In this document: in pieces, positions 1 to 12,779 of the stretch
How the letters are laid out: each line of letters starts with the position of its first letter
Numbering within the stretch: position 1 is the stretch's first letter
Assembly (NCBI GenBank): GCA_036023115.1
Contig: JAYKKT010000059.1
Coordinates: 4,254,001-4,318,000, forward strand
Direction: 5' to 3'
DNA length: 64,000 nucleotides
Source: Brasenia schreberi
Lineage: Eukaryota > Streptophyta > Magnoliopsida > Nymphaeales > Cabombaceae
Made by a program: the position numbers and the translations under genes
Notes under the pieces: generated by a model
What the model was told of the DNA's origin: nothing
The model's database searches: none
Seen by the model: the letters and a program-made list of their open reading frames with translations, nothing else

Positions 1-397
1 GTGGTTAGCTGAAGTCGTGCATATGGAAAACTAACTGAGCAATGAAGGTTATTCGGTTCGTTCGGCTTGCGTATCAGCCCGTGTCATCGAAGTATGGTTT
101 GCCTTCTCTTCTCATCTACCAAGAAGAGCCAAAGTTCTTTTTACCTTTGCTCCATAATGATATATTGCTCGTCATTTCACACAGCAACAAATTCTTTCTT
201 TTCCTTTTGCCTTTAGCATCTCTTATGATTTAAGACTGTCTGCATTATGTTCGTTTGTGCTTAGCATCTAAATATGGCTACCATATTGCCTTTGCCCTTT
301 GGTGTAGAACTATGCCTTATTATCTTCTCTTCTTTTAATAAAAAGCTTACCTTCATTGCAATTAAAGAAAAACTTACCTTCACTTTTGTTGTTGTAG
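1..397 (+). other. Probable intron 5' of the first visible GRDP-like exon
   Basis: I see no convincing coding exon here. The stretch is T-rich and ends in a pyrimidine-rich run followed by an AG (acceptor at 396-397), directly before an open frame that continues into the GRDP-like protein. It is best read as an intron whose donor lies left of the window. A 63-residue open frame at 42-233 has no recognisable features. Confidence 0.5.
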
Positions 398-1322
398 GTT
401 TGTATATTCATGAAAGGAAACATAGAGGAGGGGAATATTAAGAACACCCTCCTCAGATTAAAAACTGTGAGATGCCACAAACAATTTAAAATGGACAGAC
501 AGGTTTCTAGTATCGTGTCATCCTTATCAGGGATAGATTGTTGGCGAAAGGAATTCCAGTTGTGGTGTGAATTTGGAACTAGGGGAGTCATTCTCGAGCT
601 CCGCCAGATGGCAAGAAGCTGTTTTCAATCAGACGAGGTGAAAGAGAGTGTTGTTTTCTCATGGGAGGAGATGATAAGGGCACCATCTCTCACAGTTGGC
701 CGAGAGCTAACTGTAACAGAAAAGCAAGGTAAGGCGAGGATAAGAGTGGTGGCATCAATGACGCCACCAGTTCAGGCACCGTATCTGCTAAAATGCGTGC
801 CTGATAGGGTGACGGATGATTCTGGGGCCATGATTTCTGAAGTTATTCTCAGGATGAACAAATACCGGCCTCAGGAGGGTAGATGGTTGTCTCGGACAGT
901 TCTTGACCACCGCGGAAAAGAATGCTTTGTCATCAGGATCAGGTAATATCTTTCTCAAAATGAGCTCATTTATTTGATGACTAACCAACTGAATATCCTT
1001 CCAAGATGAAGTTTGTTGAGTTTGAGAATATGTTATCTTTAGTGGATAGCTGGGCCTCAATAAAGTGACGGTGGTGACGTAGTAGCGTACCACTATGAAA
1101 AAGTTTAAGAAAACAAACAGCGTACAGTCCATTCTAAAGTAGGAGAAAACATACATCTCATGCATTAATAAATGCAAAACCATTCTAAACAATGAAGGCT
1201 ACATTAACAAAGTCATATCAAATGTCAACTCAATAGTATTACAAAACAAATATGTAAATATAGTCAACCTGTTCCAATCTAGGATTAAGACTCCACGTGT
1301 GTGTGAGTGTGGACACAGACAC

Positions 1323-1416
<94 letters not shown>

Positions 1417-3093
1417 GAGTTTTGTGTTTTACAGGTTGGGTTGATCCATCTATATGGAACAACCTGACCCCCACAATAGCATCCATTCTAAATGCTAAGC
1501 AGATAGTCCAGTTGCGAAGTTCTGCTATTGACATCATAAGTCTGAGATGCCACAACATTTCAAATTGATATCTATACTGGATAGAGTGATGATTAATTGT
1601 CATTTTTTTTCTTTTTGGAGGATAAGTATTGGCAGTCTTACTGCTGCCATGTTTAACATGATGAAACTCTTTTAAACGTACATCCAATTCTCCTGCTAAT
1701 TGGGGCAATATTATCATGATGGCAGTTCTGTCAACAGGAAGATGAAGGGTAAAACTTATGTTTCAATTAGATTTAACTCAATTATCATTCTGCTATATGA
1801 GTAACATTTCTCATTAGATTGTATGTCATCATTAGGTCTTTCAGACAGATCAGGCTTGCCACATTATATTTTGAGTTACAGCGTGTTTCAGTGTAGTAAG
1901 ATCTTCCTTTTCAAGTATAGGGTGGCTCAGGGATTTTGGAGAAGGGGAGGAGATAATCCAAGACCTGTCAAATGGGAGGATAGGATAATCCAAGTATGTG
2001 ACGGTTCTTGGTCATATGTTGCAGATTCTGTAGGAAAAGCCCCAGGTAACGTTTCTCCTATTCTCTTCCCTTCACTGTCTAAGTAAGTACTAAAATAATG
2101 AGACAATTTCCATAACCTGACTTAGAAAGGTTGCCCAGCAAGTGCCGTTAATGCATATATTTGGAAAAACTTGAGTTGGAATCATGATATATAATTCATT
2201 TAAACTATTATTAAATTAGTGATACAGAATCTAGTATAGAGCCATCCTCTTTGTCTGAATAAAACTAAATTGGTTGTATGAGTTATTGCAGATACTTGAT
2301 TGCATTATAGGCAGTCAGGCTGTTTGACGGGTGTTGGATGTTTTTGACTGAATTCACAGAAAAGGTGGTGGCAACAGCCACACCAAAAGTTGAAGCTGGC
2401 GGAGAACCTTCACGTGACAAGAAGGTTGTATGGTCCCTATCAACAGGATATGAGCTGACAATACAATGGGGAAAAGGATTTGATTTCTGTCTGGAATCCA
2501 CTTCTGGTGCAGCTGTAAGTTCCTGCACAACATGACCAGTTTCTGTTCATGAAAGATTTTGTTGAACTGAGCATGAAAAGGGAATGTTTCAGGTTAAACT
2601 ACTGAAGGGGAGGAAATTGCAGTATGAGGTACCAGAAACAGATTCGGGGAATATTGATGTTGAAGATGGATTTATAACATTAATTCGATATTCGCTGCAT
2701 GATCCTATTGGAAGAGCAACCGCTCTACTGAATTGGAAATTGTTTGCTGTTGAGTTCCTGCCGGAAGAAGATGCAGCTATGGCCTTGCTTCTATCCACGG
2801 TAATAGCTAGGACAGTTTCTGAGGTAAAGAGAGAAAATGTAGGAAATTTGTTGGTGAGGAGAAGGCTGAAGCAAGCAAAAGCAGGAACGAGAGACTGGGG
2901 GTCTCTGACACTGAGCCAAGATGCCCTTTCCCACTTGAAAGGTGAGATTTCGCCCGAAGTGCACCTTCAGCCCTGGCATTGGAATGCTAAGGAGGTTATG
3001 TCGTTGCCGGAGATCAGTTATGTTGGCCATACTGGGATTCATAATTATTCAAATGCTGATGGTGGAGATCAATTGTATAGAGGTGGCATTTAG
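398..3093 (+). CDS. GRDP-like (DUF1399 family) protein, C-terminal 441 residues, 5' partial
   Basis: Four exons are visible: 398-942, 1921-2045, 2360-2514 and 2593-3093 (stop TGA-class codon at the end). All junctions are GT-AG and phases match (2, 1 and 0), giving 441 residues. The protein resembles the C-terminal half of plant glycine-rich domain-containing proteins (GRDP1/GRDP2 type): an exon-1 block with FGTRGVILELRQ and TPPVQAPY, then GFWRRGGDNP and DGSWSYVADSVGKAPEKVV across exons 2-3, and LLKGRKLQYEVPE followed by DPIGRATALLNWKLFAVEFL in exon 4. These proteins are linked in Arabidopsis to development and stress responses; the biochemical role is not settled. The N-terminal DUF1399 part must lie left of the window. 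The tail has no glycine-rich stretch or RRM. A long AG microsatellite sits in the first visible intron. Family assignment is from remembered similarity, so moderately sure. Confidence 0.65.
1326..1414 (+). repeat. (AG)n microsatellite in GRDP-like intron
   Basis: About 44 uninterrupted AG repeats lie in the intron between exons 398-942 and 1921-2045. Open frames crossing it on both strands (RERERE and SLSLSL) are repeat artefacts. The following sequence at 1430-1568 stays open but has no counterpart between the conserved IRIR and VAQGFW blocks, so I treat it as intron. Confidence 0.9.
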
Positions 3094-3735
3094 AGAGAAA
3101 GGAATCTGTCCTTCAGGTGTTGAACAAGTTAATTGGGTGCATATACTCGCAATAGAAACAAAGATCTGTTGAGACCTAAACCGAACATGAGGATTGTCGC
3201 CTTGGCTCTTCAAATGGTCGGCTCAGCCAATCTTTCTGGATGAGGCTTAGTGCAGTGTGGGGCTCCTCTAACGGTTGTTTGTTGCATTTGATGTGGAAGC
3301 TTCGTCCTTGTTGCAACAGCTGCTCAACCTGCGTCTCCAACTTGAAAGCATTTGAATCAACTTTAGTCAGGCAACTCGTGTCCTTTGGCGCAATACATTA
3401 GAGACTTGGGCAATGTTTGGTCTGCCTTTGTGAATGGGTTTACACGGTGTGATTGTATTTGTTCTGCGCAACAATGCATTCCCACACTAAGTGGGCAGTA
3501 GAACGGAGACTCGGGTGATGCAGGAAGGCAACATGGATCCTCACAAGATGCAAATAAACGAGCAGACACCTCTTTTTCTTGATTAGTGTCTAGAGGGTAC
3601 GTCCAGGCTGCTGATGTTGAGGTTTTCTTTGATTTTTTAAGGCAAAACTTCCAAGCAAATGATTGTTTGTAATGGTGTTGATATGGCTGCTTGTATTTGT
3701 ACAAGATAATTGTAATGCAAATGAAATTTCACTTG
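3094..3735 (+). other. Probable 3' UTR of the GRDP-like gene
   Basis: Non-coding sequence directly after the stop. It includes T-rich and TTGTAATG-type elements near 3660-3720 as in plant polyadenylation regions, but no canonical AATAAA. The transcript end cannot be fixed from sequence. Confidence 0.4.
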
Positions 3736-4075
3736 AAGAATGCTTGTATTCTCTGCCATGAAGACTCTATCATGGCATATATGGTGGTTGATATCACGTA
3801 ATGTTGTCTATATGTATTGTATTCATCACTTTGTTTTATGTGATACTGATATCTTGCATTCTAAAAAACCTTCATGTGAGAAGGTCCCGGGGCTAATTGT
3901 GTGGTATCCTCAATGCAGGGTCATATTGTTTCCACATGATACTGAATTTTTTCATCTGGGAAAAGGTTGTGATACGTTGAGGGGAAATGAAGAGCAAACG
4001 GAACAATCAAACTCATAAATTATCACATAAACCATGAACGGCAAGATCTATGTTCAGTCCCACCGCCACGCATGC

Positions 4076-4109
<34 letters not shown>

Positions 4110-4304
4110 GTTTGAACTTGGAGCCATGAAATGGGTGTACGAGTCTAGATTTTGAGGGGCCCCAGTACCGAATAAGGGCTGTTCATGGCTCGTTTTTCAA
4201 CTGAAAATCTTTTATGTATTCGGCTCATCAGCTCGTTGAAGCCAAGCTTAACACTAACCCAACATGAATCCAATCAAACGAGCTGAATACTAAATGGGTG
4301 CACA
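3736..4304. other. Gene-free interval with a short TG/AG microsatellite
   Basis: No gene recognised. A compound (TG)n(AG)n tract occupies about 4076-4107. The 92-residue open frame at 3740-4018 has no features I recognise. Confidence 0.6.
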
Positions 4305-6185
4305 AAGCTATTTATACTAAATGGTGAAACCTCAAAAATTAAGGAAACTTCAAAAGTTCTTCAAAAGGTGTACTTGTAGCATTATGACTATGTATATTAC
4401 AAAAGTGACAAAATATAATGTTACGTGAATCTAAGGGAGGTGTACCCGTACAAAAAGAAGTTTGGTGGTAAAGTGAAGTAGTGCAAGATAAAATTAAGGC
4501 AAAGAGGACATGCTACAAATTATATTATGCGAAGAAAACTAGTAAAATATTGGAGGATTATAAGAAAGCAGAGAAAGAAGCAAAAAAACTGTTAGTGAAG
4601 GCTACAGATAAGAAAATTAATGATCTTTTTGTTAGATGTATCAAAAATGAGAATGAGAATATTCTAGTGACAAATGATATAAAATATAGATGAACAATTA
4701 TTTCTATAAGCTTTTTAACGAAAACATGGATGCTAGTATTAGTTTAGAAGAGTTAACCAAATTAGAAAAGTATATAAATCATAATTTCTACTGACGTATT
4801 CAAAATAATGAAGTCAAAGAGGCTCTTAAACATATGAAGGTTGGTAAATCTAGTGGATCAGACAATATTCCTATATAAGTATGAAAAATTCTATGAGAGA
4901 TGATCATTTGACTCAAAAGACTATTTAATGAAATATGGAGAAACTAAAAGATGCTTGAGAAATGGATAGTGAGTAAACTTATACCCATATAAAAGAACAA
5001 GGGAGACATCTAGAATTGTATGAATTATCATTGTATCAAGTTAATGAATCATGCTATTAAATTATAGGAAAGAATTATTGAACATAGGTTAAAACAAGTA
5101 TTGAGTACAATAGATAACCAATTCGGATTGATGCCAGGCAGATCTACCATTGAAGTGATTCACTTATTGACACATTTTATGGTCTATTTTAGATAAAAAA
5201 AGAAGAACCTTCATATGGTATATATCGATCTAGAAAAAGTTTCCGATAAAGTGTCAAGAAATGTTCTTTGAAAAAACTTTGAAAAGAGAGGTATCCCATT
5301 GATATATGTAAATCTTATAAGAGACATGTATTATGGTACAAAAACATATGTGGGGACTCATGAAGAAATGACAAACTTCTTTGAAGTTAATATTATGTTA
5401 TATCAAGGATCAAGTCTAAGTCCATATTTATTTATATTGGTCTGTCATTAGTTAACAAAATATATTCAAGATGTACCTTGTGTATGTTATTTGCATATGG
5501 TATTGTGTTAATAAATGAGATTAAGGAAAACGTTAATAGGAAATTGGAACTATGGGGAGAAACATTAAAAAGTAAAGGCTTCAAACTTAGTATAACAAGG
5601 ATAAAATATATGGAATGTAAGTTTGATCATTTGGTTACTTCAAAAGATATAAAAATTAAGATTGATATACGTTTAATCTCTCATAAGAAATGTTTTAAAT
5701 GCCTATGGTTAGTTTTTCATACTGATGGAAAAATTAATTGAGATGTTATGCATATAATTAATGAAGGTTGGTTAAAATAGAAAGGAGCATTAGGTATTGT
5801 ATATGAAAAGAAATACCATTAAAGTTGAAAGGTAAATATTACATAGCAACAATTAGACCAGTTATGTTTTATGATTTTGAGTATTGGGCAATTAGTCATC
5901 TACGTATATAAAAGATGTTCATGGTAGAAATAAAGATGTAGAAATGGATGATTGGTTACACAAGAAAAGACCCAATAGATAATGTCAAAAGAGAAATGTA
6001 TGAAAAACTAGATCGTGAAAATGTTAAAAGAGAAAAAGAAAAAAGTGTTGAAAAGAAATAATAAAGAATGATGTAGCTCATGTTGAGTTAACTGTTAACA
6101 TGACACATTTTAAAACTTGATGAAAACAAAAAAATTCGTTTAGTTGACCCATCTAGTATGGAAAAAGACTTAGTTGTAGTTAGAA
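4305..6185 (+). mobile_element. Decayed RTE-type non-LTR retrotransposon, 5'-truncated
   Basis: The sequence follows the intact RTE copy at 51586-54870 from about its position 52735 to the 3' end, in the same strand. Recognisable pieces are the lysine-rich linker (AKRTCYKLYYAKKTS at 4490), reverse transcriptase motifs around 4840-5500, and the C-terminal region with MECKFDHL near 5610. It ends at 6160-6180 with the family's terminal words (GTATGG-AAAA-GACTTAGTTGTAG). Many stops and frameshifts interrupt it, and the FADD catalytic box reads FAYG at 5490. Unlike the other copies it keeps a TGG codon (5550) where they have TAG, so it predates or lies outside that subfamily. I could not identify its target duplication. 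Confidence 0.9.
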
Positions 6186-6757
6186 TTTTAATCTTCATAA
6201 GATTAGAAAGTTTGTAGATTTGGAAGATATGATCATTTAGTTACATTGTGCTCACTCATTTAGTTTGGTTGGTGGTTTAGCGCGCCCACACGCACAAGCA
6301 CATCTCTGTGTCTCTGTGTGTGTTCGCTTAAATGGGATATGACGAGCTGATCATTGTGTTGGTGTTCAGTTAGTACAGAGCTTCACGCAACAGCTCATAT
6401 TTGACACATTCAGATCACAAGTAGATTCATTGTTCGTGCCTTGTTTTTTTTCCTTTTTTTTTTTTTTGGTTATGGTAGGAGGGTAGGGCCAGGTATGCAT
6501 GCAAAACGAGGTATTAACTCATGACCTTCAACTCGAGTCCAGGTGAGGTAGTGCTTTGTTTTGTGTATTCCTCACCTGTTTTAAACCCAACTAAATAAGT
6601 ATTTGATGTTCCTTTTCCTCTCTAAGCTACCATTTTTGATAGAACGGCGTGGACCTTGACACACCAAGGAGCACGCCTAATCATGGCAAGAACTCAACCA
6701 TTCAATTAATAAGATCGGCAGTTGAGATATTTAATTCAAAAGTGAAAAGATATTCAA

Positions 6758-6977
6758 ATTAAGGTGCAATTATACTTTTGACTTTTTGACTTAAAATCTT
6801 CAATTATTGATTTTTTTCTTTATATATATATATGCCACATGTTCCTGCACATTTTCTATATATATATATATGTATATACATATTAAGGTGCAATTATACT
6901 TTTGACTTTTTGACTTAAAATCTTCAATTATTGATCCTTTTCTTTATATATATATATGCCACATGTTCCTGCACACT

Positions 6978-7005
<28 letters not shown>
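6758..7005 (+). repeat. 124-bp tandem duplication
   Basis: A unit starting ATTAAGGTGCAATTATACTT recurs exactly 124 bp later (6758 and 6882). Both copies contain the same (TA)n and the words ATGCCACATGTTCCTGCACA. The second copy runs into a CT and TA microsatellite (about 6979-7062). Confidence 0.9.
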
Positions 7006-7065
<60 letters not shown>

Positions 7066-8337
7066 TGTTTCCTACACACTTCTAACATGTGTTTACATAT
7101 TGTTTTTGATAACTTAAGTATAATTTAAGAATTTTTTATTGTTCTCATATTCTTAAAAAGTAATGATTAAACATTAGTAGGAAGTGAGTAAGATCAAATC
7201 ACTCCACACACACATATATATATATATATACATATATGTGTATATATGTGTGTGAAATTGATTTTAAACTATCAAAATCCAAAGTGTAACTGTGATTTTA
7301 TAGAGTTTGCAACTGACGTGCACTTTGAAGTGTTGTGTTATCACAGAAACCTCGTATCGCCACGCTCCATTTATGCTTCTATTCAACACGACACAACGTC
7401 AAACTTCGGTAACAAAAATATCTTCATAAACTTTCAACATTTCAAACACAATATATAAGTTGTTTATTTGAAAAAAGATCCGAGCTGGGTCCTGGAACTG
7501 AAACGAAACCGGGTCGGGTTCTTGGGCTCACCCTTTTACCCTGCCCCAACAACTAGGCTTAGGCCCCACGAAAACAAAAGCGTATATGTATGTATCTATC
7601 AACGTTTTATATTTTTCTTGTCTTGACTTTCAGGAGACGGTCCCATGCAACATGATGGGCCTCCTGATTCGGGTTGGGTAGACAAAGAAAAGAACACGGT
7701 TTCCGGGGCAAACCCTGTGTGCCCGATCCACAGGAACGACCTCGCTTGTTGCACCGCCCCAAGTTTTATGCTGCGTTGCCGGTCCCGTCGAGCCTCGGTC
7801 TTTGCGACGTGGGCGCCCACAATGAAGTAATCGGACAGCTTTAAATGACCCGACTCCCCTTCCAAATCGTTTCGTGTCCAGCCCAAAGTGCTTATATGAA
7901 TCACATAAGCACATCCAACCCTTAAATAATATCATATTATCATGATATCCGGTAGCTTTTCAGTTGGTAGAAACGTAGTGGAGTCCCCTTTTGTTTAGAA
8001 AAAGGCTGAGAGGGAACTAAGCAATGCATCTCACAGGGATTCTTGAACTTGCCTCGAATCGTTAGTGCTTTCCACGTACCCGTGTGACACGTGAAATGGG
8101 TATGGAATTCTCTCCATGGGTTCACTGAAACCACGTCTCTGGAACAAAAGAAAGTGAAACAGTTTGCCCATTGGAAACAAAGGCTTGGATGGCCAACCCT
8201 ACTTTTTGGACAAGATGAAACTGGGTACAAATAAAAAAAATTCATACGGCCAACCCGTTTGGTTGGACGAAGATTGAAGGCTTCAAACCCGAAAAGGAAA
8301 AACAGGTTAAACCCGAATTCCCGTTTGTATGTGAAAC

Positions 8338-8340
<3 letters not shown>

Positions 8341-8381
<41 letters not shown>
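8341..8381 (+). repeat. (AG)n microsatellite downstream of ERF-VII gene 1
   Basis: About 20 AG repeats, some 210 bp beyond the stop of ERF-VII gene 1. It may lie in or near its 3' UTR. Confidence 0.9.
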
Positions 8382-8384
<3 letters not shown>

Positions 8385-8592
8385 CAGTGCATTGCATGAA
8401 AGAAGAACATTAAACACCCTAAAAACGGAAGAAAAACCACGGACTACGGAGAAGAAAGCAGAGATGCAGAGCTACCGACCTATATTATTCACAAAGAATG
8501 TACCCAACCAAAAAAGAAGCTGGATCCATTTGTCTTGCATGGTTTTGGTGGTGGTGGTGACTCTGCCGCCGACGGAGGTGGACTCACACCGA

Positions 8593-9610
8593 TCACATAG
8601 TGGTAGTCGAAGCTGCAGAGCTCATCTGGACGTCGTCGAAGCTCCACAGCTCCATTGACGTCCCCACCCCGTTCTCCTGGTTAGCCGGTGGCGCTGCAGA
8701 CACCACCGGCTGCTCCTGCTCGTAACCACCATCGAACTCTTGAAGAAACTCGATATACGTATCGTAGACACAGAAGTCCTCAGCCACCTTCATTGCGGAA
8801 TTCTTGTCTTCCTCACCTCCAACAGATACCACCGCCTTCTCCGGCACCGGAGAGACGGAGTCGAAACCAAGGAAGAGAGGTGGTTCCTGCCGAAACTGCG
8901 GGCGGGGGTTGGCAAGTGGGCGTGGGGTTGGTATCTCGTCAGGGAAATTGACCTTAGCTTTGCTGCCTCTGATCTTCCGGGCCTCGGCGTCGTACGCACG
9001 CGCCGCTTCCTCGGCGGTGTTGAACGTCCCCAGCCAAACCCTGACCCCCTTTCTGGGATCGCGAATCTCCGCAGCCCATTTCCCCCACGGCCTCTGCCTG
9101 ATCCCCCTGTACAGATTCTTCCTCTTTCGCTTGGGCTTCGGCTCGTCTTCCTCTTGTTCGTCATTAAACTCTATCCCTTTATCGGCAATCAAAACAACCA
9201 AAATCTTTTAGAAACAGCAATTGAAAACAGCAAGCAGGAGCGGCAAGCAAAATCGGATGCCGTACCTCACTTAAACTACGTATTACAGTCTCGCTTACAA
9301 ATTTGAGGCTTACGACGGTTGCCTAGGTGGCCTTACCCATAAACCACCTCTGATGGCAATAAGAGAGTCTTGGCACCACCACCAACAGTGGTGCCGCAGA
9401 TCAAAGCAAAGAAAATATAAGAGTACTGTATGACATAAGTAGTAAGTACCAGAAGGATGGAGACGCTTGGTGAGGGCGGAGAGGGGCTTCTCTGCATGTG
9501 GATGGGAGGGAACGTTGTTTGAAGAAATCAGGCCATGAATCGGGGATGGCAGATGTGCCATTCTGTTGGCTCTTACGGATCAAATCAAAGATGATAGCTC
9601 CTCCACACAT
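8593..9610 (-). CDS. Group VII ERF transcription factor (MCGGAII N-degron), gene 1
   Basis: Exon 1 begins at 9610 with [12 protein letters not shown]. Exon 2 (9176-8593) carries a KRKRK basic stretch, an AP2/ERF DNA-binding domain (about residues 32-90 in the short model; [34 protein letters not shown]) and a C-terminal LWSFDDV motif. Ala and Asp in WAAEIRD are the ERF-type, GCC-box-binding pair. Family knowledge: the MC start makes these proteins substrates of the oxygen-dependent Cys/Arg N-degron pathway, so they accumulate under hypoxia. The acceptor (AAAG before GGATAG) needs a phase-1 donor. The best donor is C|GTAAGAG at 9577 (205 residues in total). Weaker phase-1 donors further on, for example at 9427, would add a segment containing DSWPDFFKQ, which resembles the DLWPDF motif of longer group VII members. 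The exon 1 boundary is therefore open; the family call is firm. Confidence 0.9.
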
Positions 9611-9794
9611 TGTGTTGATGTGCTTTCTTTGTTATGGGCTCCGAGTTGTGAACTAGACGCTTGCAGATCAAGTATTTAACGAAAACCAGGGGCTTGAGAG
9701 AGAGAGATGGGACGATCTTCAGCCTTTGCAAGTGTATTTACTTTCTCTTTTCCTTTGAAACAGAGTGGAGGCAAGCAGAGGAGGAGCAAAGACT

Positions 9795-9806
9795 TATTTA
9801 TAATCC
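9795..9806 (-). promoter_or_regulatory. Candidate TATA box of ERF-VII gene 1
   Basis: On the minus strand the sequence reads TTATAAATAAG about 190 bp upstream of the MCGG start codon, followed by CT-rich sequence typical of plant transcription starts. Spacing would give a 5' leader of roughly 150 bases. Inferred from motif and position only. Confidence 0.45.
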
Positions 9807-10218
9807 TACCAACCAATTTCTTTATAGGTATATACGTATATATATATAAAGAGAGAGGAAACTGCTAGACAATGCTGGACTCGAAATACTCACCTATCTA
9901 GAGTTGCACTTAATGCATTTAAGTGCATTAAATGATCTTGAACCTTATTATATTAATGGTGATGAACAATTTGATTTGGGTTATTAGTCTGATTGAACAT
10001 ACGGTGCAAATCATCTGATAGAATTTAGATAGTCTAATGGATTTTGGTTATTCTCTTTCTCTTTCTTAATGATTGTATGAATGATGATAATCAAAACACA
10101 CATTTTGAATCACTCTATTGATTAATCTTACATGAGAAGGTGTTTAGAATGTACATTAATTCATGTTTAAATATATTTTAAATCTGAACCATTTGATGAA
10201 CAGTTGAATTCAAATCCA

Positions 10219-10250
10219 AAAATAAAAAGTACATTAGTACTTTTTATTTT
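10219..10250. repeat. Perfect 14-bp inverted repeat with 4-base loop
   Basis: AAAATAAAAAGTAC, loop ATTA, then its exact reverse complement. A related but imperfect version occurs near 28690 (ATAAAAGTACTAATGCACTTTT), so this may be part of a dispersed short element rather than a terminator. Confidence 0.7.
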
Positions 10251-10279
10251 AATCATATATTTATATGTGTATGTCCTAA

Positions 10280-10323
<44 letters not shown>

Positions 10324-11163
10324 CATATAACAACTGTAACTGTGTATGGTCCTAACAAATTGAACCATTGGATGGAAGCACTACACGAAAATGAAAAGTA
10401 ATATACCATGGACGTTGCATCTACCCAACTTGTATTCTCCACCTCCTCTCTCTCTCTCTCTTTATATTTATTGGTAAATGTTCAAATCTCATATTTTAAT
10501 TTATTTAACCATCTTTACCATTTGATTAATATGATTAATACTAGAGATTTGAATTAAAAATATAGTTATATTTTTATACTTTGTATTAAATATATTATAT
10601 GCTTTTTGCTTTATCACTTTAACGGTTCAATTCACAAATCAAATAGTAAAATAGATTGGAGCATCGATGTTGAATATTTATCGCTTATATGTATAGTATT
10701 GCGCTTGTGATACCATGAGATGAAGCGAATGGCTAATGAAAGTAACTAGGAAAGAAGGTGCATCTTTTTCTCCCTGTGATCATGTATGCACATCATACAT
10801 GCTTATTTACGATTCGCTTGATTAGTTTACAAAAAGTTTTCAAAAAAAAAAATCATTTTATCTACGAAATTTACAATTTATACAAATGAAAAATGAATTA
10901 ATATTTTACTTTTCCTTCTGCAGATTTCAAGTGTTCTCGCCTTGATTAATCGTGAGATGATAAACCGATTTTCAATTTTCTCAGTTTTAAAATCATTGTT
11001 AGGATCAAGATGCTTTGAGCTTTAAGGTGGCACATGATAATGCAAGAAAGTACGAGAATATGATATAACCATAAGTTATGACATTCTGATGTACATGTGA
11101 CAAGCCACTCATATAATGGAACTTCTGAGTTGTATTCACGGTACATTAAAAAGTTTTTCTCCA

Positions 11164-11281
<118 letters not shown>

Positions 11282-12734
11282 TTCTATTCAATGCTCAAAC
11301 CATGTTTTAGTGCCTTCGGCTGCTTCAACCACCGGCCCCACCTTCCATCACTTTTCACTACCTCTCAAGTGCCTCCAACATTGTCTTTTGTTAAAACCAC
11401 TATATATAAGTGATTTTAGTGGTAAGGCATTGGTTAGGATTGACAATGATATTGGAGGGTCATCAAGAAAGTAACTGAAGGTGGTGGAGGTAGTGGGTAA
11501 TACTTAGTTTTACTCAATCATTTCAAAATTGGATCTTTAAAAGGAATGATTGTGATGAAAAAGTAAAAAAGATTTCATGTACTTTTTAGAAGTTGCACTT
11601 GATTTAAGTTGTAATTTTTATATTTTGCTTTCTATTTCAATCATTCATATCAAAGATTGAATTAATTAAACAAGAGAGCTTGTAAGCATAACCAACAATC
11701 TCTCTCTTTCTTTCTATATATATAAAGAGAGAGAGAAAAGTAGTGTGAAATATATTATGCCTTTTGATGCATAATCTTACTTAAACATTTTTATTATGCA
11801 ATTTTTAAGATCAACGGAAAAGATTTGAATTAAAAGTATTGTTTTACTTTTAAAGTCAAAGTATTTTTTATTACATGTATGATATGTATATATGGATATA
11901 CATAAGTATATATATGCATATATATATATTTATTTATTACATGTATACGTAGCTTGTTAAAATATTGAATTTGGATCTCAAGCAGATTTGTAGACTTGAT
12001 TTTAATATCCAACAAGTTTGTAGTCCTACGGGCCAGCCAGACCCGGCCCATGTCAGCCCATAAGGCCTATGAGTCGGGTCATTAACCCCTACTTCAAATA
12101 TAGGTCAGAATTCTCTTCCGGATCCATTCTGACATCTCTGTGTGTGTAAGAATCAACCGTTTCAGTGATGTAAGGGCGCACAGTTTTGGGCCTGCAGGAC
12201 ACACAGATACCACAGTGTCTCATCATCAATAATCCTTCACATTTTGCCCCATCTTTGCTTTGGTCACGTGATTTGGAATGTGATTTGAAAATACAACCTT
12301 CCTAGTTTCGCATTCACAGGATCACTGATTTTAAGACTTCAAGTTTTAAGCATCGAAGCATCAGGAATTCCTCCATTTCTGAGTGTTTTGACTGAGAATG
12401 TAGATCCTCTGCATTGAACAAACACAAATTGTGAAAGAAGAGAAACAGATACATAGAATTTATTAGAACATAAACTTGCGTATATGAGTTTTCATGTGGA
12501 ATTTAATCACGGAAACATGTCCCATAAGGGATCTACATTGAGGTTAGGTGGGGCGACTGTCCCACCTGAAAATCGAAAGTCAGTAAAAAACTTATAACGT
12601 ACGAATGAGTTCATCAATACTATACATAGTTTGCACCATCTTAAATGGTGAATAGGCAGTTCCCCCACCTCACAAATAATTCTAGGTCCACCACTGTACA
12701 TGCCCCCAGGTGAAGCAAATAGTTTGATTGTGTG

Positions 12735-12779
<45 letters not shown>

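Larger units (their letters stand above)
6186..8592. other. Gene-free AT-rich and repeat-derived interval
   Basis: No gene seen. It contains a poly-T run near 6450, the 124-bp tandem duplication at 6758-7005, an AT tract at 7000-7062, a TA/TG tract at 7212-7252 and an AG tract at 8341-8381. The last few hundred bases should contain the 3' UTR of ERF-VII gene 1 on the minus strand. Open frames between 7599 and 8658 are on several overlapping frames with no recognisable protein. Confidence 0.6.

Noticed and set aside
1299..1568. Open frame crossing the AG microsatellite and continuing with GWVDPSIWNNLTPTIAS
   Set aside because: It lies between two GRDP-like exons whose phases already join correctly, and nothing in the family fits this segment; the repeat creates the long frame.
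8688..9306. Plus-strand and alternate minus-strand frames over the ERF gene
   Set aside because: Shadows of the AP2 coding sequence; the AP2 frame has the known domain and matching exon structure.
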